Shown: positions 16,243 through 24,832, counted from the first letter of the stretch. The stretch: DNA of 64,000 bases from DASYXT01 sp035934555 (GCA_035934555.1 DASYXT010000085.1:1-64000); one strand, 5' to 3'. Notes: a model not told the origin generated them from the sequence alone. Program-made: numbers and translations.

Positions 16243-17469
16243 ATGCCATTTAAGAATCTAGGTTTGGCCGACGCCATGGTTGATGGCGTCAAGGCGATGG
16301 GCTACGTCGAGCCGACGCCCATTCAACTTCGCGCGATCCCACTCATTCTCCAGGGCCAGGACGTCATCGGCAGCGCCCAAACCGGCACCGGCAAAACGGC
16401 GGCGTTTGCCCTGCCGATTCTTTCGCGCCTGGGTGGTCACCAACCGCAACCGCGTGTGCTGATTCTCGAGCCAACGCGTGAGCTGGCCGCACAGGTGGAA
16501 ACCGCGTTTCGCGATTTTGCACGGTTCACGGATTTGCGGGTGGCGGTGGTTTTTGGCGGGGTCGGATATGGGCTGCAACGCGAGGCGCTGCGCAAGGGAG
16601 TGGATGTGCTGGTGGCCACGCCGGGCCGCCTGCTGGACCTGCTGCAGCAAGGCTCCTGCCGTCTGGACCGGATTGAGTACCTGGTATTGGATGAGGCGGA
16701 TCGCATGCTCGATATGGGGTTCCTGCCGGATGTGCGGCGAATCGTGCAGAAATGCCCGCGGGACCGGCACACCTCGCTCTTTTCCGCGACCGTCCCCCCG
16801 GAAATCGAGACGCTGATTCAGTGGGCGATGAAGAATCCCCAGACGATCGAAATCGGCCCCCGCCGCACACCGGTCGAGACCGTCAAGCACGTCATTTACA
16901 CGGTGGCCGAGGCGCAGAAAACCGATTTGCTGCTCGAGTTGCTAAAGCGGGTCAACTACGACTCGGTGATTGTGTTTTGCCGCACGAAGTACGGCGCCGA
17001 CCGGGTGGCGCATTTGTTGAAGCGCAACAACCACGCAGTGGCGGTGCTGCACTCCAACCGCACCCAACGCGAGCGGGAACAGGCCCTCCGCGGGTTTCGG
17101 GACGGCCGTTTCGAAGTGCTGGTAGCGACGGATATCGCCGCCCGCGGCCTGGATATCGCCGACGTCAGCCACGTCGTGAATTATGACGTGCCGCAGCACC
17201 CCGAAGATTACATCCATCGTATTGGCCGCACGGGGCGGATGGAGGCCAAAGGGGACGCCTTTACGCTGATGGTAGCCGAGGATGTCCGTCACGTGCAGGC
17301 GATCGAGCGGTTCATCGGGCAAAAAATACCGCGCGTGAAGCTTGAGGATTTCAATTACCGCTACACGGCACTGTTCGAGGAAAACAAACCCGGCGGCATG
17401 CCCCAACGCATCACCGGCGCGCGAATTCGCGGCGGCTATTTCTTTGGGCCGGCCCGAAGACGAAAATAG
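16243..17469 (+). CDS. DEAD-box ATP-dependent RNA helicase (RhlE-like)
   Basis: A 408-aa RNA helicase. Q-motif GLADAMVDGVKAMGYVEPTPIQ, motif I SAQTGTGKT, Ia PTRELAAQ, II DEAD, III SAT, V ATDIAARGLDI and VI HRIGRTGR are all present in order. The C-terminal tail after the helicase core is short and basic (ARRRK), as in RhlE-type proteins that act in ribosome assembly or RNA decay. The upstream RG-rich protein is a possible partner. Confidence 0.95.
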   Translation: MPFKNLGLADAMVDGVKAMGYVEPTPIQLRAIPLILQGQDVIGSAQTGTGKTAAFALPILSRLGGHQPQPRVLILEPTRELAAQVETAFRDFARFTDLRVAVVFGGVGYGLQREALRKGVDVLVATPGRLLDLLQQGSCRLDRIEYLVLDEADRMLDMGFLPDVRRIVQKCPRDRHTSLFSATVPPEIETLIQWAMKNPQTIEIGPRRTPVETVKHVIYTVAEAQKTDLLLELLKRVNYDSVIVFCRTKYGADRVAHLLKRNNHAVAVLHSNRTQREREQALRGFRDGRFEVLVATDIAARGLDIADVSHVVNYDVPQHPEDYIHRIGRTGRMEAKGDAFTLMVAEDVRHVQAIERFIGQKIPRVKLEDFNYRYTALFEENKPGGMPQRITGARIRGGYFFGPARRRK

Positions 17470-17483
17470 GACCGTCTTCTTTT

Positions 17484-17550
17484 CCTAATCGTAATCCTAA
17501 TCCTAATCGATTTGGTTTCCGATTTATGATTACGATTACGATTAGGATTA
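17484..17550. repeat. Hexamer-repeat hairpin (TAATCN type), copy 1
   Basis: Four hexamers of the form CTAATC/GTAATC (17484-17509) face their near-complement (17526-17550) across a short loop, giving a long, slightly imperfect hairpin. It lies between the helicase and the asd promoter and may end helicase transcription. A related element is at 20988-21086. Confidence 0.8.
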
Positions 17551-17586
17551 AGAGCCCAAACAAAGCCCGCAAAGCCCGACGCCTCA

Positions 17587-17616
17587 TTGACAGTTTGCTG
17601 AAAGCGGGCCTATATT
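17587..17616 (+). promoter_or_regulatory. Strong sigma-70 promoter of asd, nearly leaderless
   Basis: TTGACA (17587-17592), an 18-base spacer, and TATATT (17611-17616). The predicted start point is near 17623, only about 7 bases before the ATG at 17630, and there is no Shine-Dalgarno sequence. asd mRNA may thus be translated in a leaderless or near-leaderless way. Confidence 0.75.
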
Positions 17617-17629
17617 CCCCGCCTTTTAT

Positions 17630-18634
17630 ATGAAGCAGAATCTGCACGTCGCCGTTGTCGGCGCGACGGGTGCCGTCGGGGTCGAGATGATTAAAACGCT
17701 GGAAAAGCGCAATTTTCCCGTGGGCCGGCTCACGTTAATGGCCTCGGCGCGTTCCGCGGGCAAGAAGATGGAATTTCGCGGCCAAACGATTCCGGTGCAG
17801 GAACTGACAAAGAATGGCTTCGCCGGCATCGACATTGCGTTGTTCAGCGCCGGCGGGAACATCTCCAAAGAGTATGCTCCTCTGGCGGCGCGCGCCGGGT
17901 GCGTCGTCATTGATAATTCGAGCGCGTTCCGTATGGACGACCAGGTGCCGCTGGTGATTCCCGAGATCAATGCGGCGGACGTGAAACTGCACAAAGGCAT
18001 CATCGCCAATCCCAATTGCACCACCGCGATTACTTTGATGGCGCTTTACCCGCTGCATCGGGCCTTCGGTTGCCGGCGCATTTTCGCTTCGAGTTACCAG
18101 GCCGTTTCGGGCACCGGCGCCAAAGCCATCGCCGAATTGCAGCGGCAGGTGGACCAGGTCGTGCACGGGCAGGCGGTCACGCGCGAGGTGTATCCGCACC
18201 AGATTGCCTTTAACGTGCTGCCGCAAGTCGATTCCTTCCTGCCGACCGGCTATACCAAGGAAGAAATGAAGATGGAGAACGAGGGGCGCAAGATCATGCA
18301 TCACCCGGCGTTCCGGGCCAGCGTTACTTGCGTGCGGGTGCCGGTCTATCGAGCGCATTCGGTCGCGGTCAGTGCCGAGTTCGAACGGACAACGAGTGTC
18401 GAAGCCGCGCGCGAAGTGTTGAAGAAAGCGCCCGGGCTTCAGGTGATCGATGAGCCGGCCAAGAGCCAGTATCCCCTGCCCCTCTATCAAGCGGAGCAAT
18501 ACGACTGCGCCGTGGGGCGGCTGCGAAAGGACTGCGCGATGGACAACGGCCTGGCGTTTTGGGTCGCCGGCGATCAACTGCTAAAAGGCGCAGCGCTCAA
18601 CGCGGTGCAGATTGCGGAAGTCCTGCTGGATTGA
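17630..18634 (+). CDS. asd: Aspartate-semialdehyde dehydrogenase
   Basis: Reduces aspartyl phosphate to aspartate semialdehyde, the branch point for lysine/diaminopimelate, threonine and methionine. The NADP loop VVGATGAVGVEM is at the N-terminus, the catalytic nucleophile is Cys130 in ANPNCTTA, and the VSGTGAKAI segment is typical. At 334 aa it matches the usual length. The gene stands alone between two repeat elements and has its own promoter. Confidence 0.96.
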   Translation: MKQNLHVAVVGATGAVGVEMIKTLEKRNFPVGRLTLMASARSAGKKMEFRGQTIPVQELTKNGFAGIDIALFSAGGNISKEYAPLAARAGCVVIDNSSAFRMDDQVPLVIPEINAADVKLHKGIIANPNCTTAITLMALYPLHRAFGCRRIFASSYQAVSGTGAKAIAELQRQVDQVVHGQAVTREVYPHQIAFNVLPQVDSFLPTGYTKEEMKMENEGRKIMHHPAFRASVTCVRVPVYRAHSVAVSAEFERTTSVEAAREVLKKAPGLQVIDEPAKSQYPLPLYQAEQYDCAVGRLRKDCAMDNGLAFWVAGDQLLKGAALNAVQIAEVLLD

Positions 18635-18661
18635 ACCGCAATTGAGTTGTATCGGGCGCGT

Positions 18662-18745
18662 CAGCGTCTTGGACTGCCCCAGCCCTCTGGCTCTTTTCGG
18701 CAGTAGCTGGTGTACCGAAAGCGCCAGAGGGCTGGCGCAGTCCAC
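18662..18745. repeat. Dispersed inverted repeat, family B, copy 1
   Basis: The arms share the core words cagccctctgg and ccagagggctgg with copy 2 at 23898-23992. It lies between the convergent asd and exbD genes and its hairpin could terminate both transcripts. Copy 1 is more diverged: the left arm reads ggactgcccc where copy 2 has ggactgcgcc. Confidence 0.85.
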
Positions 18746-18836
18746 AACCTGGCGGCCTGGCAGAGCGCGTTCCCATGGAGAGGGGGCTCCGAACTGCACG
18801 CGGCCGCAACGATTCTTACCGGCCCAACGTTGGGTT

Positions 18837-19271
18837 CTATGGCGCAGCGGCCGCCTGCTTCATGAAGGCGTTGACCGCGCCGGGCGCCACGTGAGCTTGT
18901 TTAGCCGCGTCCATCACCCGCACCACCTGCCCCCAGGGAGCGGCTTTGTCGGCGCTGATCGCCAGCCGCAGCCCAGGATTCTTCGCCACCGCCTGGGCCA
19001 ATTCCTCACGCAACCCCTCGACAGTCACCGGCCGTGAATCGGCCCCGAAACGCAGGACGCCCTGGGGATCGATGCTAATGATCAGCGGCGCATTTTCGTT
19101 CGCGCCGGTCTTCACGGCCTGAGAGGATTCCGGCAAGGCCAGCTTGAGCGCCGGCTGCTGCTTGAAGGTCGTGGTCACCATCAAGAAGATCACCAGCACA
19201 ATCAGGACATCGATCAAGGCAACGATGATGATCCCGGGTGGGCGCCGCCGCTGTTTTGGATAGAAACGCAT
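18837..19271 (-). CDS. exbD: Biopolymer transport protein ExbD-type
   Basis: A 144-aa inner-membrane protein with one N-terminal helix (IIIVALIDVLIVLVIFLMVT) that contains the proton-conducting aspartate. The C-terminal periplasmic domain is typical of ExbD/TolR. With ExbB it turns proton motive force into motion of TonB. It starts two bases after the exbB stop codon. The ExbD/TolR distinction is not possible from sequence alone, but the tonB-like gene upstream favours ExbD. Confidence 0.9.
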   Translation of the reverse strand: MRFYPKQRRRPPGIIIVALIDVLIVLVIFLMVTTTFKQQPALKLALPESSQAVKTGANENAPLIISIDPQGVLRFGADSRPVTVEGLREELAQAVAKNPGLRLAISADKAAPWGQVVRVMDAAKQAHVAPGAVNAFMKQAAAAP

Positions 19272-19273
19272 GC

Positions 19274-19873
19274 TTACCTTTTCTCGACTGGCTCCCGGTA
19301 TTGCCGGCGGATAAAGCCTTCGCAGAGCGTCTCCATCTCGACGGCGATGGTCTCAACCTTCTTGCTGTAATAGCTCCAGAAAACCAATGAGGGAATGGCG
19401 ATGAGCAGGCCGGTCAGGGTGGCCCAAAGAATCAGCGAGATGTTATGCGCCAGCAACGCGGCGTTCTCCATGCCGTGTTGGCCCACATCGGCGAAGGCGC
19501 CGATCATGCCGACAATCGTTCCGACCAGGCCCAGCAGCGGCGCGATGCCGACAATAATTTCCAACACCACCAGGCCGCGTTCCAGCCGGGTCACCTCGTG
19601 GCGCGCGCGGGTCTGCAGCGCATCGGAGGTTTCCACGCGTGGCCAATCGAGGTGTTCGGCGGCAATCAGCAGCAGCCGGCTTATGGGCGAGGGATGTTGC
19701 TGGCACACCCGGCGCAGCATCGGCACGTCCTCGGGCGTTTGGCAGGACTCGACAGCCGCCTCGACTTCCGGCGGTACGACGCGCCGCCAGCGCAGCGCCA
19801 GGCCGCGCTCGATGATGAACGCCAACCCAATTACCGAGGTCAGAATCAGCAAACCATATACAATCGATTCCAT
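19274..19873 (-). CDS. exbB: Biopolymer transport protein ExbB-type (MotA/TolQ/ExbB)
   Basis: A 199-aa inner-membrane proton channel subunit. Three hydrophobic segments are visible: near the N-terminus (IVYGLLILTSVIGLAFIIE), around GIAPLLGLVGTIVGMIGAF, and SLILWATLTGLLIAIPSLVF. The conserved GLVGTVxGM-type motif marks the MotA/TolQ/ExbB family. It lies between tonB-like and exbD genes with short gaps (32 and 2 bases) and is clearly co-transcribed. Confidence 0.93.
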   Translation of the reverse strand: MESIVYGLLILTSVIGLAFIIERGLALRWRRVVPPEVEAAVESCQTPEDVPMLRRVCQQHPSPISRLLLIAAEHLDWPRVETSDALQTRARHEVTRLERGLVVLEIIVGIAPLLGLVGTIVGMIGAFADVGQHGMENAALLAHNISLILWATLTGLLIAIPSLVFWSYYSKKVETIAVEMETLCEGFIRRQYREPVEKR

Positions 19874-19905
19874 AGCAAAATACGTTCGAGAATAACGCTA
19901 TCAGT

Positions 19906-20940
19906 TCACCAATTGTAATAAAAGGTAAACTGGATGCTGCGCGGGTTGGGGACGGTGGTGCGCAGCGCTGAGGGAAATGGCAGGAAAGGGCTCGAGTGGT
20001 CAATGGCCATTTGGCAGAGCATGGCCGGGCGGTCCCCCGCGGTGCTGTTTTCAGTCACTTTCAAGTCGCTGATCCGGCCATCGGCATAGAGATGAAATTG
20101 CACGGCGACTTTTCCCCGGTAATCAAACGCGTATTGCTGGGCATCCAGCAAGCCGTACCACGCGCTGGCGATCGCATCGACCAACGCCGAATCGTACTCG
20201 CCCATCGGCGTCGCCTTAACGTCCAAAAGCGAGATATCCAGCTTTTGCCGGACGCCCCCTTCCTCCCTCATTTTCTCGCCGGGTAAGAGGTTTTGATGCG
20301 CGATGAGCTTGGGATCGACCTGGGCCAGCAGCCGCGGCCGGAAGTGCTTGGCCTCGGTCGCTTCGTTCTTGGTTTCCGGTTCGGGCTTGCTTATTGCCAG
20401 GTCGCCTGGTTTCTGAGCGGGTTTGGCTTGCGCCTGTTCGGCTTGGGGTTCCTGGGCGGTCTGGGCCCGCTGCGGTTGCCGAACCGGCGGGGTCGGCTGC
20501 AGCGGCATGAACTTCTCGCGCGGGACATCTTCGGTCTTCACGATCTCGGTGTGCGTGCCGCTGATTTTTGGCACGTCAGACTCTTTATCGATATCCGGGT
20601 TCGCCGCCTGGGAATTCTTGCTCGAATAGTACTTCGCGTTCTTTGGAGGTTCGGCTGTCGCGTGAGCCGGGTTGACATCGACGAACATCAGCGGGACTTC
20701 CTCGCTGGGCGGCGGCGGAGGCGGCAGTGGCTTTTTATGCAGCAATTGCGCCAGGTTCTGGAGCGGGCGCAGCCACCCGGGCAGGTGCACGTACTGGGTC
20801 CAATGGAACCTGTGGTCTGTGTAGTAGCCGCCGAAGAGCAACAGGTGCACGACCATGGAAATCGCGAAGGCCCAGACCAGCCGCGAGGTCTCGACCTGCT
20901 CCGCGCGCCCTGACACGCCAGGCGTTTCGGCAACAGACAT
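19906..20940 (-). CDS. TonB-like energy transducer
   Basis: A 344-aa protein anchored by one N-terminal helix (about residues 23-40, VWAFAISMVVHLLLFGGYY). It then has a proline-rich run (KKPLPPPPPPSEEVPL) and a long disordered, Gln/Pro/Ala-rich stretch, a typical periplasm-spanning TonB region. A C-terminal domain near residue 260 onward (YRGKVAVQFHLYADGRISD) resembles the TonB C-terminal domain. Position at the head of a tonB-exbB-exbD operon supports this. No outer-membrane receptor is adjacent; one lies at 43737-45785. The C-terminal domain is diverged, so TonB is inferred partly from context. Confidence 0.8.
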   Translation of the reverse strand: MSVAETPGVSGRAEQVETSRLVWAFAISMVVHLLLFGGYYTDHRFHWTQYVHLPGWLRPLQNLAQLLHKKPLPPPPPPSEEVPLMFVDVNPAHATAEPPKNAKYYSSKNSQAANPDIDKESDVPKISGTHTEIVKTEDVPREKFMPLQPTPPVRQPQRAQTAQEPQAEQAQAKPAQKPGDLAISKPEPETKNEATEAKHFRPRLLAQVDPKLIAHQNLLPGEKMREEGGVRQKLDISLLDVKATPMGEYDSALVDAIASAWYGLLDAQQYAFDYRGKVAVQFHLYADGRISDLKVTENSTAGDRPAMLCQMAIDHSSPFLPFPSALRTTVPNPRSIQFTFYYNW

Positions 20941-20987
20941 TCACATTATCTTGGCTCAGGGGGAACAAGGGGGCAACTGTTTAGGGC

Positions 20988-21086
20988 TTAATCGGTTTTA
21001 ATCTTAATCGTAATCATAATCATAATCCTAATCGAAACCGCAGCTTAGGAGAAGGGTTTGCGATTACGATTATGATTACGATTAAG
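20988..21086. repeat. Hexamer-repeat hairpin (TAATCN type), copy 2
   Basis: A perfect 19-base arm at 21003-21021 (starting cttaatcgtaat) pairs with its complement at 21068-21086. Both arms are built of TAATC units. It lies between the 3' end of the ankyrin-repeat gene (21099) and the start of the tonB-like gene (20940), so it probably ends the ankyrin-repeat transcript. Confidence 0.85.
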
Positions 21087-21098
21087 AAGCAGCCCGCA

Positions 21099-24074
21099 TT
21101 ACTTGCTTGCCGCCTCGGATGCTGACCCTGGTTTTTCCGGCACGTCAATCACATCGCCGGCTTTGAGCCAGAACGCCGGGGCGGGTTTGCCGTCCGAGCA
21201 ATCCAGCACCCATTCGTGCTTTTCGCCGGAGGCCGGGTCCACGCGCGTCACTTTAATACGCGACAGATCGGAGGACGCCAGCAATAGGTTCGAGGCACGC
21301 AAAGCGGGTTTGAGCCAAAGCGGCGCTTCGGTGTGAATATTGAGAGGCCTGCCAGGAAGCCCGAGCGGAGATGGTGCGTAAAACTCCACATTCGGTCCCA
21401 AAACCAGGTTGGCTGGCTTGCCCTTGATCACGACTGTGACCTGTCGTGAAAGGCATTTAACCAGGTTGGTCAGTTCCGCGTCGGTGAATCCCTGCCATTG
21501 CTCATTTAACGGGTGGTCAGCCTCAGGAATCTGGACGACCTCACCCCAGGCCAACGGCACATCTTTCGAGCAATCGCCCGATTCGATTACCGGCGTCAGG
21601 TCAACTTTCCTCTCACGCCACGTCTTCAAGTCAGCGTCAGGATGACGCAGACGCAAATCCGCCAGGTTCGGGAACGGGAGAGTGCGGTAATGCTCGACCC
21701 AGACGGCTTTGCTGTCATATGCACTATTGCCCCCCTCCGGATTTCCCGTCAGCAGACCATATTGTATTCCAATCAACTCGAGCGCGGTGAACTGGTTCCA
21801 ATCATTGGTGCCTTTAAAGAAGATCGCCTTGGCATAATCACTGCCGGGCCGGCTGACTTCGATCCAGTCCAGATGCGGCAACTCATCCACGGCGCCATGA
21901 CTCCTGAGGGCAGCGGCCAATTCATCCCGGGTTTGGGCTGGAGGCGCAGTCCCTGCCACAAAACCAGGTGGCGCCGACCTGAATCCCGACCGGGAGACGG
22001 CCAGGCGGACAAACGAGGCATTGTTGCCGATCTGGTACCATGAATAGGGGTACCCCGTCCCGTTCTTAGCCCAATCCAACGGCGTGCTCCCGTCACGATT
22101 CGGCAAGTTCGGATTCGCCCCTTTCCCCAAAAGGAAATCCACCATCGCCGTTCGCTTTGCGGCGACGGCAAAGTGCAGCGGAGTATTGCCATTGTTATCG
22201 GCGGCGTTGATCGCTGCGCCATGCTCGAGCAGCAACGCCGCGGAATTGCTTAAGCCGGCGCCGGCGGCCCAGTGCAAGGGAGTTTCGCCTGCCTTATCTC
22301 GGGCATCGACTTGGGCCTGCGCTGATAAGAGCATTTCAACGTTGGTCGGCTCGGCGACCGCATAATGCAACGGAAATGTGGCCCCGATGAAGGACGGCAC
22401 ATTCGGATTGGCTTTGGCCGCCAGCAACAATTTCACGATCTGGGGCAACTGATGGTGAGTAGCAACCAGCAAGGGGGTATTATCGTCGGGCACTCCACCT
22501 CCACCGGGATTGTTCGCATCCACTTTGAGGTTTGGATCGGCGCCGTACTGGAGCAATAAGGCCACAAGATCAAGGTTGGGGTTTCCTTGAACGGCTGCGG
22601 GCCGCTCGTCGTGAGCGCGGGTAGCCTCGTAGAGGGGCGATTCGTGCAGTCCCTGGGCCTCGAACGTAATGTTCGGATCGGCTTTGGCCGCGAGAAGCGA
22701 CTGAGCCACAGGCACGTTTTGCCGTTGCACTGCCAGGGCCAGCGGTGTCGCTCCCCAGGTCGTGCGCGCATTCACCTCAGCCCCATGAGCAATGAGTAAT
22801 TTGGCTATGTCCTGGGACCCGACCTGCGCGACGACATGCAAAGGCGTTAGGCCGTTATCCGGTTTTGCGTTTGGGTCGGCCTTGTTGGCGAGCAGCAACT
22901 CTGCCATCGGCACGTCGCCTCGCTGAGCGGCGATGTGCAGCGGCGTGCCGCTGAAATTCGGACCGTGAGGATTGCTGATGCTGTTTGCCAGCGCATTGAC
23001 GTTGGCGCCGTTGTTCAGCAGCACCTCGGCGATGGCTTTGAATCCACGGGCCGCGGCCAAATGCAAGGCCGTCGGGCTGCTGTCGCTCGCCCGCGCGTTG
23101 ACATTGGCTTTATGGGCCAGGAGCAATTCAACGATACTGCGGAACCCTTGTTGAGTGGCCCTGTGCAACGCTGTGGGCGCCTCGTTATCATGACTCATGG
23201 CCTGCACATCCGCTTTGTGATCCAACAGGAGCTCGATCATCGCCTTATGTCCCTGTGCCGCGGCCAAGTGCAGTGGCGTGTCGCCGTTGTTGTTGGCGGC
23301 ATTGACCTCGGCGCCATTCTCCAGAAGGAACGTCGCGACGACCAGTTGCCCTTTTTCAGCAGCATGGCTTAAGGGCGTGTTGCCGGCGAAGTCGCGAGCA
23401 TTAATTAAATCCGGGCTGTCTTTGATCATCGCGCGGATGCGGCGGACCTCTTCGGCTTCTTCGGAGGTCGCGGGCGCAGCTCCGGCGGCTTCCACCACGG
23501 GCGATTGACCTGCCGCGGCGAGGTACGAGCGGCTCAAGGCCACCAGCGAGGACTGGTCCGGAAACTCCCGCACGATGCGCTCATATTGGACATCGGCCTC
23601 ATTGGTGTGGCCCTGTTTGCGGTAACACTCGCCGAGCCGGAAAACGGCCGTGGCGGCGAGCTTCCGGTTCTGGTCGAATTGTTTGATCACGTCCTGGTAG
23701 ACGGCAATGGCGGCATTGAAATCGTGGTTGGCCTCTTCTTCGAACAGCCCTTTCTGCAGGGCCATGGTTGGATCATTGGTGGCGGCATAGGCTGGCGAGG
23801 CGATGCAGAACGCAAACACCACCAGCGCACCAGCCGCACCACCGAGCCAGCGAGGCGCGCCGCGAACCTCGCGAAACACCTTGGCCCAGACGTGTTCGCG
23901 CAGCGTCTTGGACTGCGCCAGCCCTCTGGCGCTTTCGCAGGCCCAGGACCTTACATAGCGCCAGAGGGCTGGCGCAGTCCAAGACGCTGCGCGACAGCGA
24001 GCGGGTTCAGACGGTGGACGTTGGGTATGCGTCTTGATGCCCGTTCGAATTTCGCCACTGGTTTTCCTTTTCAT
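21099..24074 (-). CDS. Exported TPR / ankyrin-repeat / SLBB-like protein
   Basis: A large, exported protein of unknown function, up to 991 aa. A signal peptide is visible at about residues 75-97 (APRWLGGAAGALVVFAF, then SPAYA). Residues about 100-175 have a TPR-like pattern of helices (AIAVYQDVIKQFDQNRKLAA, RLGECYRKQG). About 13 ankyrin repeats follow, most with the TPLHxAA motif (for example NNGDTPLHLAAAQGHKAM), spanning roughly residues 220-660. The end (from about 880) has an SLBB-like domain ending WLKAGDVIDVPEK. Codons 28-59 are made from a family B repeat, so translation may instead start at GTG codon 66 (23879), which would give a compact signal peptide. It is likely periplasmic and binds proteins or polysaccharide. 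Confidence 0.78.
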   Translation of the reverse strand: MKRKTSGEIRTGIKTHTQRPPSEPARCRAASWTAPALWRYVRSWACESARGLAQSKTLREHVWAKVFREVRGAPRWLGGAAGALVVFAFCIASPAYAATNDPTMALQKGLFEEEANHDFNAAIAVYQDVIKQFDQNRKLAATAVFRLGECYRKQGHTNEADVQYERIVREFPDQSSLVALSRSYLAAAGQSPVVEAAGAAPATSEEAEEVRRIRAMIKDSPDLINARDFAGNTPLSHAAEKGQLVVATFLLENGAEVNAANNNGDTPLHLAAAQGHKAMIELLLDHKADVQAMSHDNEAPTALHRATQQGFRSIVELLLAHKANVNARASDSSPTALHLAAARGFKAIAEVLLNNGANVNALANSISNPHGPNFSGTPLHIAAQRGDVPMAELLLANKADPNAKPDNGLTPLHVVAQVGSQDIAKLLIAHGAEVNARTTWGATPLALAVQRQNVPVAQSLLAAKADPNITFEAQGLHESPLYEATRAHDERPAAVQGNPNLDLVALLLQYGADPNLKVDANNPGGGGVPDDNTPLLVATHHQLPQIVKLLLAAKANPNVPSFIGATFPLHYAVAEPTNVEMLLSAQAQVDARDKAGETPLHWAAGAGLSNSAALLLEHGAAINAADNNGNTPLHFAVAAKRTAMVDFLLGKGANPNLPNRDGSTPLDWAKNGTGYPYSWYQIGNNASFVRLAVSRSGFRSAPPGFVAGTAPPAQTRDELAAALRSHGAVDELPHLDWIEVSRPGSDYAKAIFFKGTNDWNQFTALELIGIQYGLLTGNPEGGNSAYDSKAVWVEHYRTLPFPNLADLRLRHPDADLKTWRERKVDLTPVIESGDCSKDVPLAWGEVVQIPEADHPLNEQWQGFTDAELTNLVKCLSRQVTVVIKGKPANLVLGPNVEFYAPSPLGLPGRPLNIHTEAPLWLKPALRASNLLLASSDLSRIKVTRVDPASGEKHEWVLDCSDGKPAPAFWLKAGDVIDVPEKPGSASEAASK
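23898..23992. repeat. Dispersed inverted repeat, family B, copy 2, within the ankyrin-repeat gene
   Basis: A perfect 36-base inverted repeat: arms 23898-23933 and 23957-23992 around a 23-base loop. The word gccctctggcgct is shared with copy 1 at 18662-18745. It lies in the 5' end of the ankyrin-repeat reading frame, just upstream of its signal peptide, and is either translated as codons 28-59 or lies in the leader if the GTG at 23879 is used. Confidence 0.93.
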
Positions 24075-24139
24075 AACTCAATCATTCTGACGAGAACATC
24101 TCCCACCAATTGTCATGCCTTTGTAAAATCCTGTGAGCT

Positions 24140-24832
24140 TCATTTCTCCACCTCCAGCCGGTAGCCGACGCCATGCACTGTCTTGATCCAACGCGGCTGG
24201 TCGGGATCGGATTCGATTTTCGCCCGCAGGCTGGCGATGTGGTTGTCCACCGTCCGCGTCGTTGGGAAGGCGGTGTAGCCCCAGACGAGGTCCAGGAAAC
24301 GCTCGCGCGAAACCGGTTCGCCGGCGGCTTCGGCCATCAGCCGGAGCATGGCAAATTCTTTGGCGGTCAGGTGCAGGGATTTGCGGCCGCGCGCGGCGGT
24401 CTGCCGGGCGAGATCGATCTCCACCTCGCCGAGCTTCATCCGGGACGGGGCGTGCCCCTGGCGTCGCGTACGGCGCAATAGCGCTCGGACTCGCGCCAAC
24501 AACTCTTCCGTGCTGAACGGTTTGACCAGGTAATCATCGGCGCCGGCATCGAGCCCGGTGACGCGGTCCTCGACCTGGCCCTTGGCTGTGAGCATAAGAA
24601 TGGGGACCGGGTTGCCCAGCCGGCGCAGTTCGGCGCAGAGAGCATAGCCATCGAGTTTGGGCATCATCACGTCCAGCAGGATCAGGTCCGGCTTCTCCTC
24701 GACTGCGCGTTGCAAGCCGCTCTCGCCCTCGGCGGCAGTCAGCACGCGGTAGCCTTCGCCCGCGAGAACGTCCTGGAGGGCGATGCGCATCGGGCGCTCA
24801 TCTTCGACGATTAATACGCGCTCGCTGCTCAT
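24140..24832 (-). CDS. OmpR/PhoB-family response regulator
   Basis: A 230-aa DNA-binding response regulator. The receiver domain has the acidic pocket (IVEDERP), phospho-acceptor Asp54 (LLDVMMPK), the conserved Thr in MLTAKG and Lys in LVKPFSTEEL. The C-terminal winged helix contains LTAKEFAMLRLM and DNHIASLRAKIE, diagnostic of OmpR/PhoB DNA binding. Its start overlaps the kinase gene stop by 4 bases, so the two form a translationally coupled two-component pair. Confidence 0.95.
   Translation of the reverse strand: MSSERVLIVEDERPMRIALQDVLAGEGYRVLTAAEGESGLQRAVEEKPDLILLDVMMPKLDGYALCAELRRLGNPVPILMLTAKGQVEDRVTGLDAGADDYLVKPFSTEELLARVRALLRRTRRQGHAPSRMKLGEVEIDLARQTAARGRKSLHLTAKEFAMLRLMAEAAGEPVSRERFLDLVWGYTAFPTTRTVDNHIASLRAKIESDPDQPRWIKTVHGVGYRLEVEK

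Noticed and set aside
17484..21086. CRISPR arrays from the TAATCN repeats
   Set aside because: The units are only 6 bases and there are no spacers; they form hairpins, not arrays.
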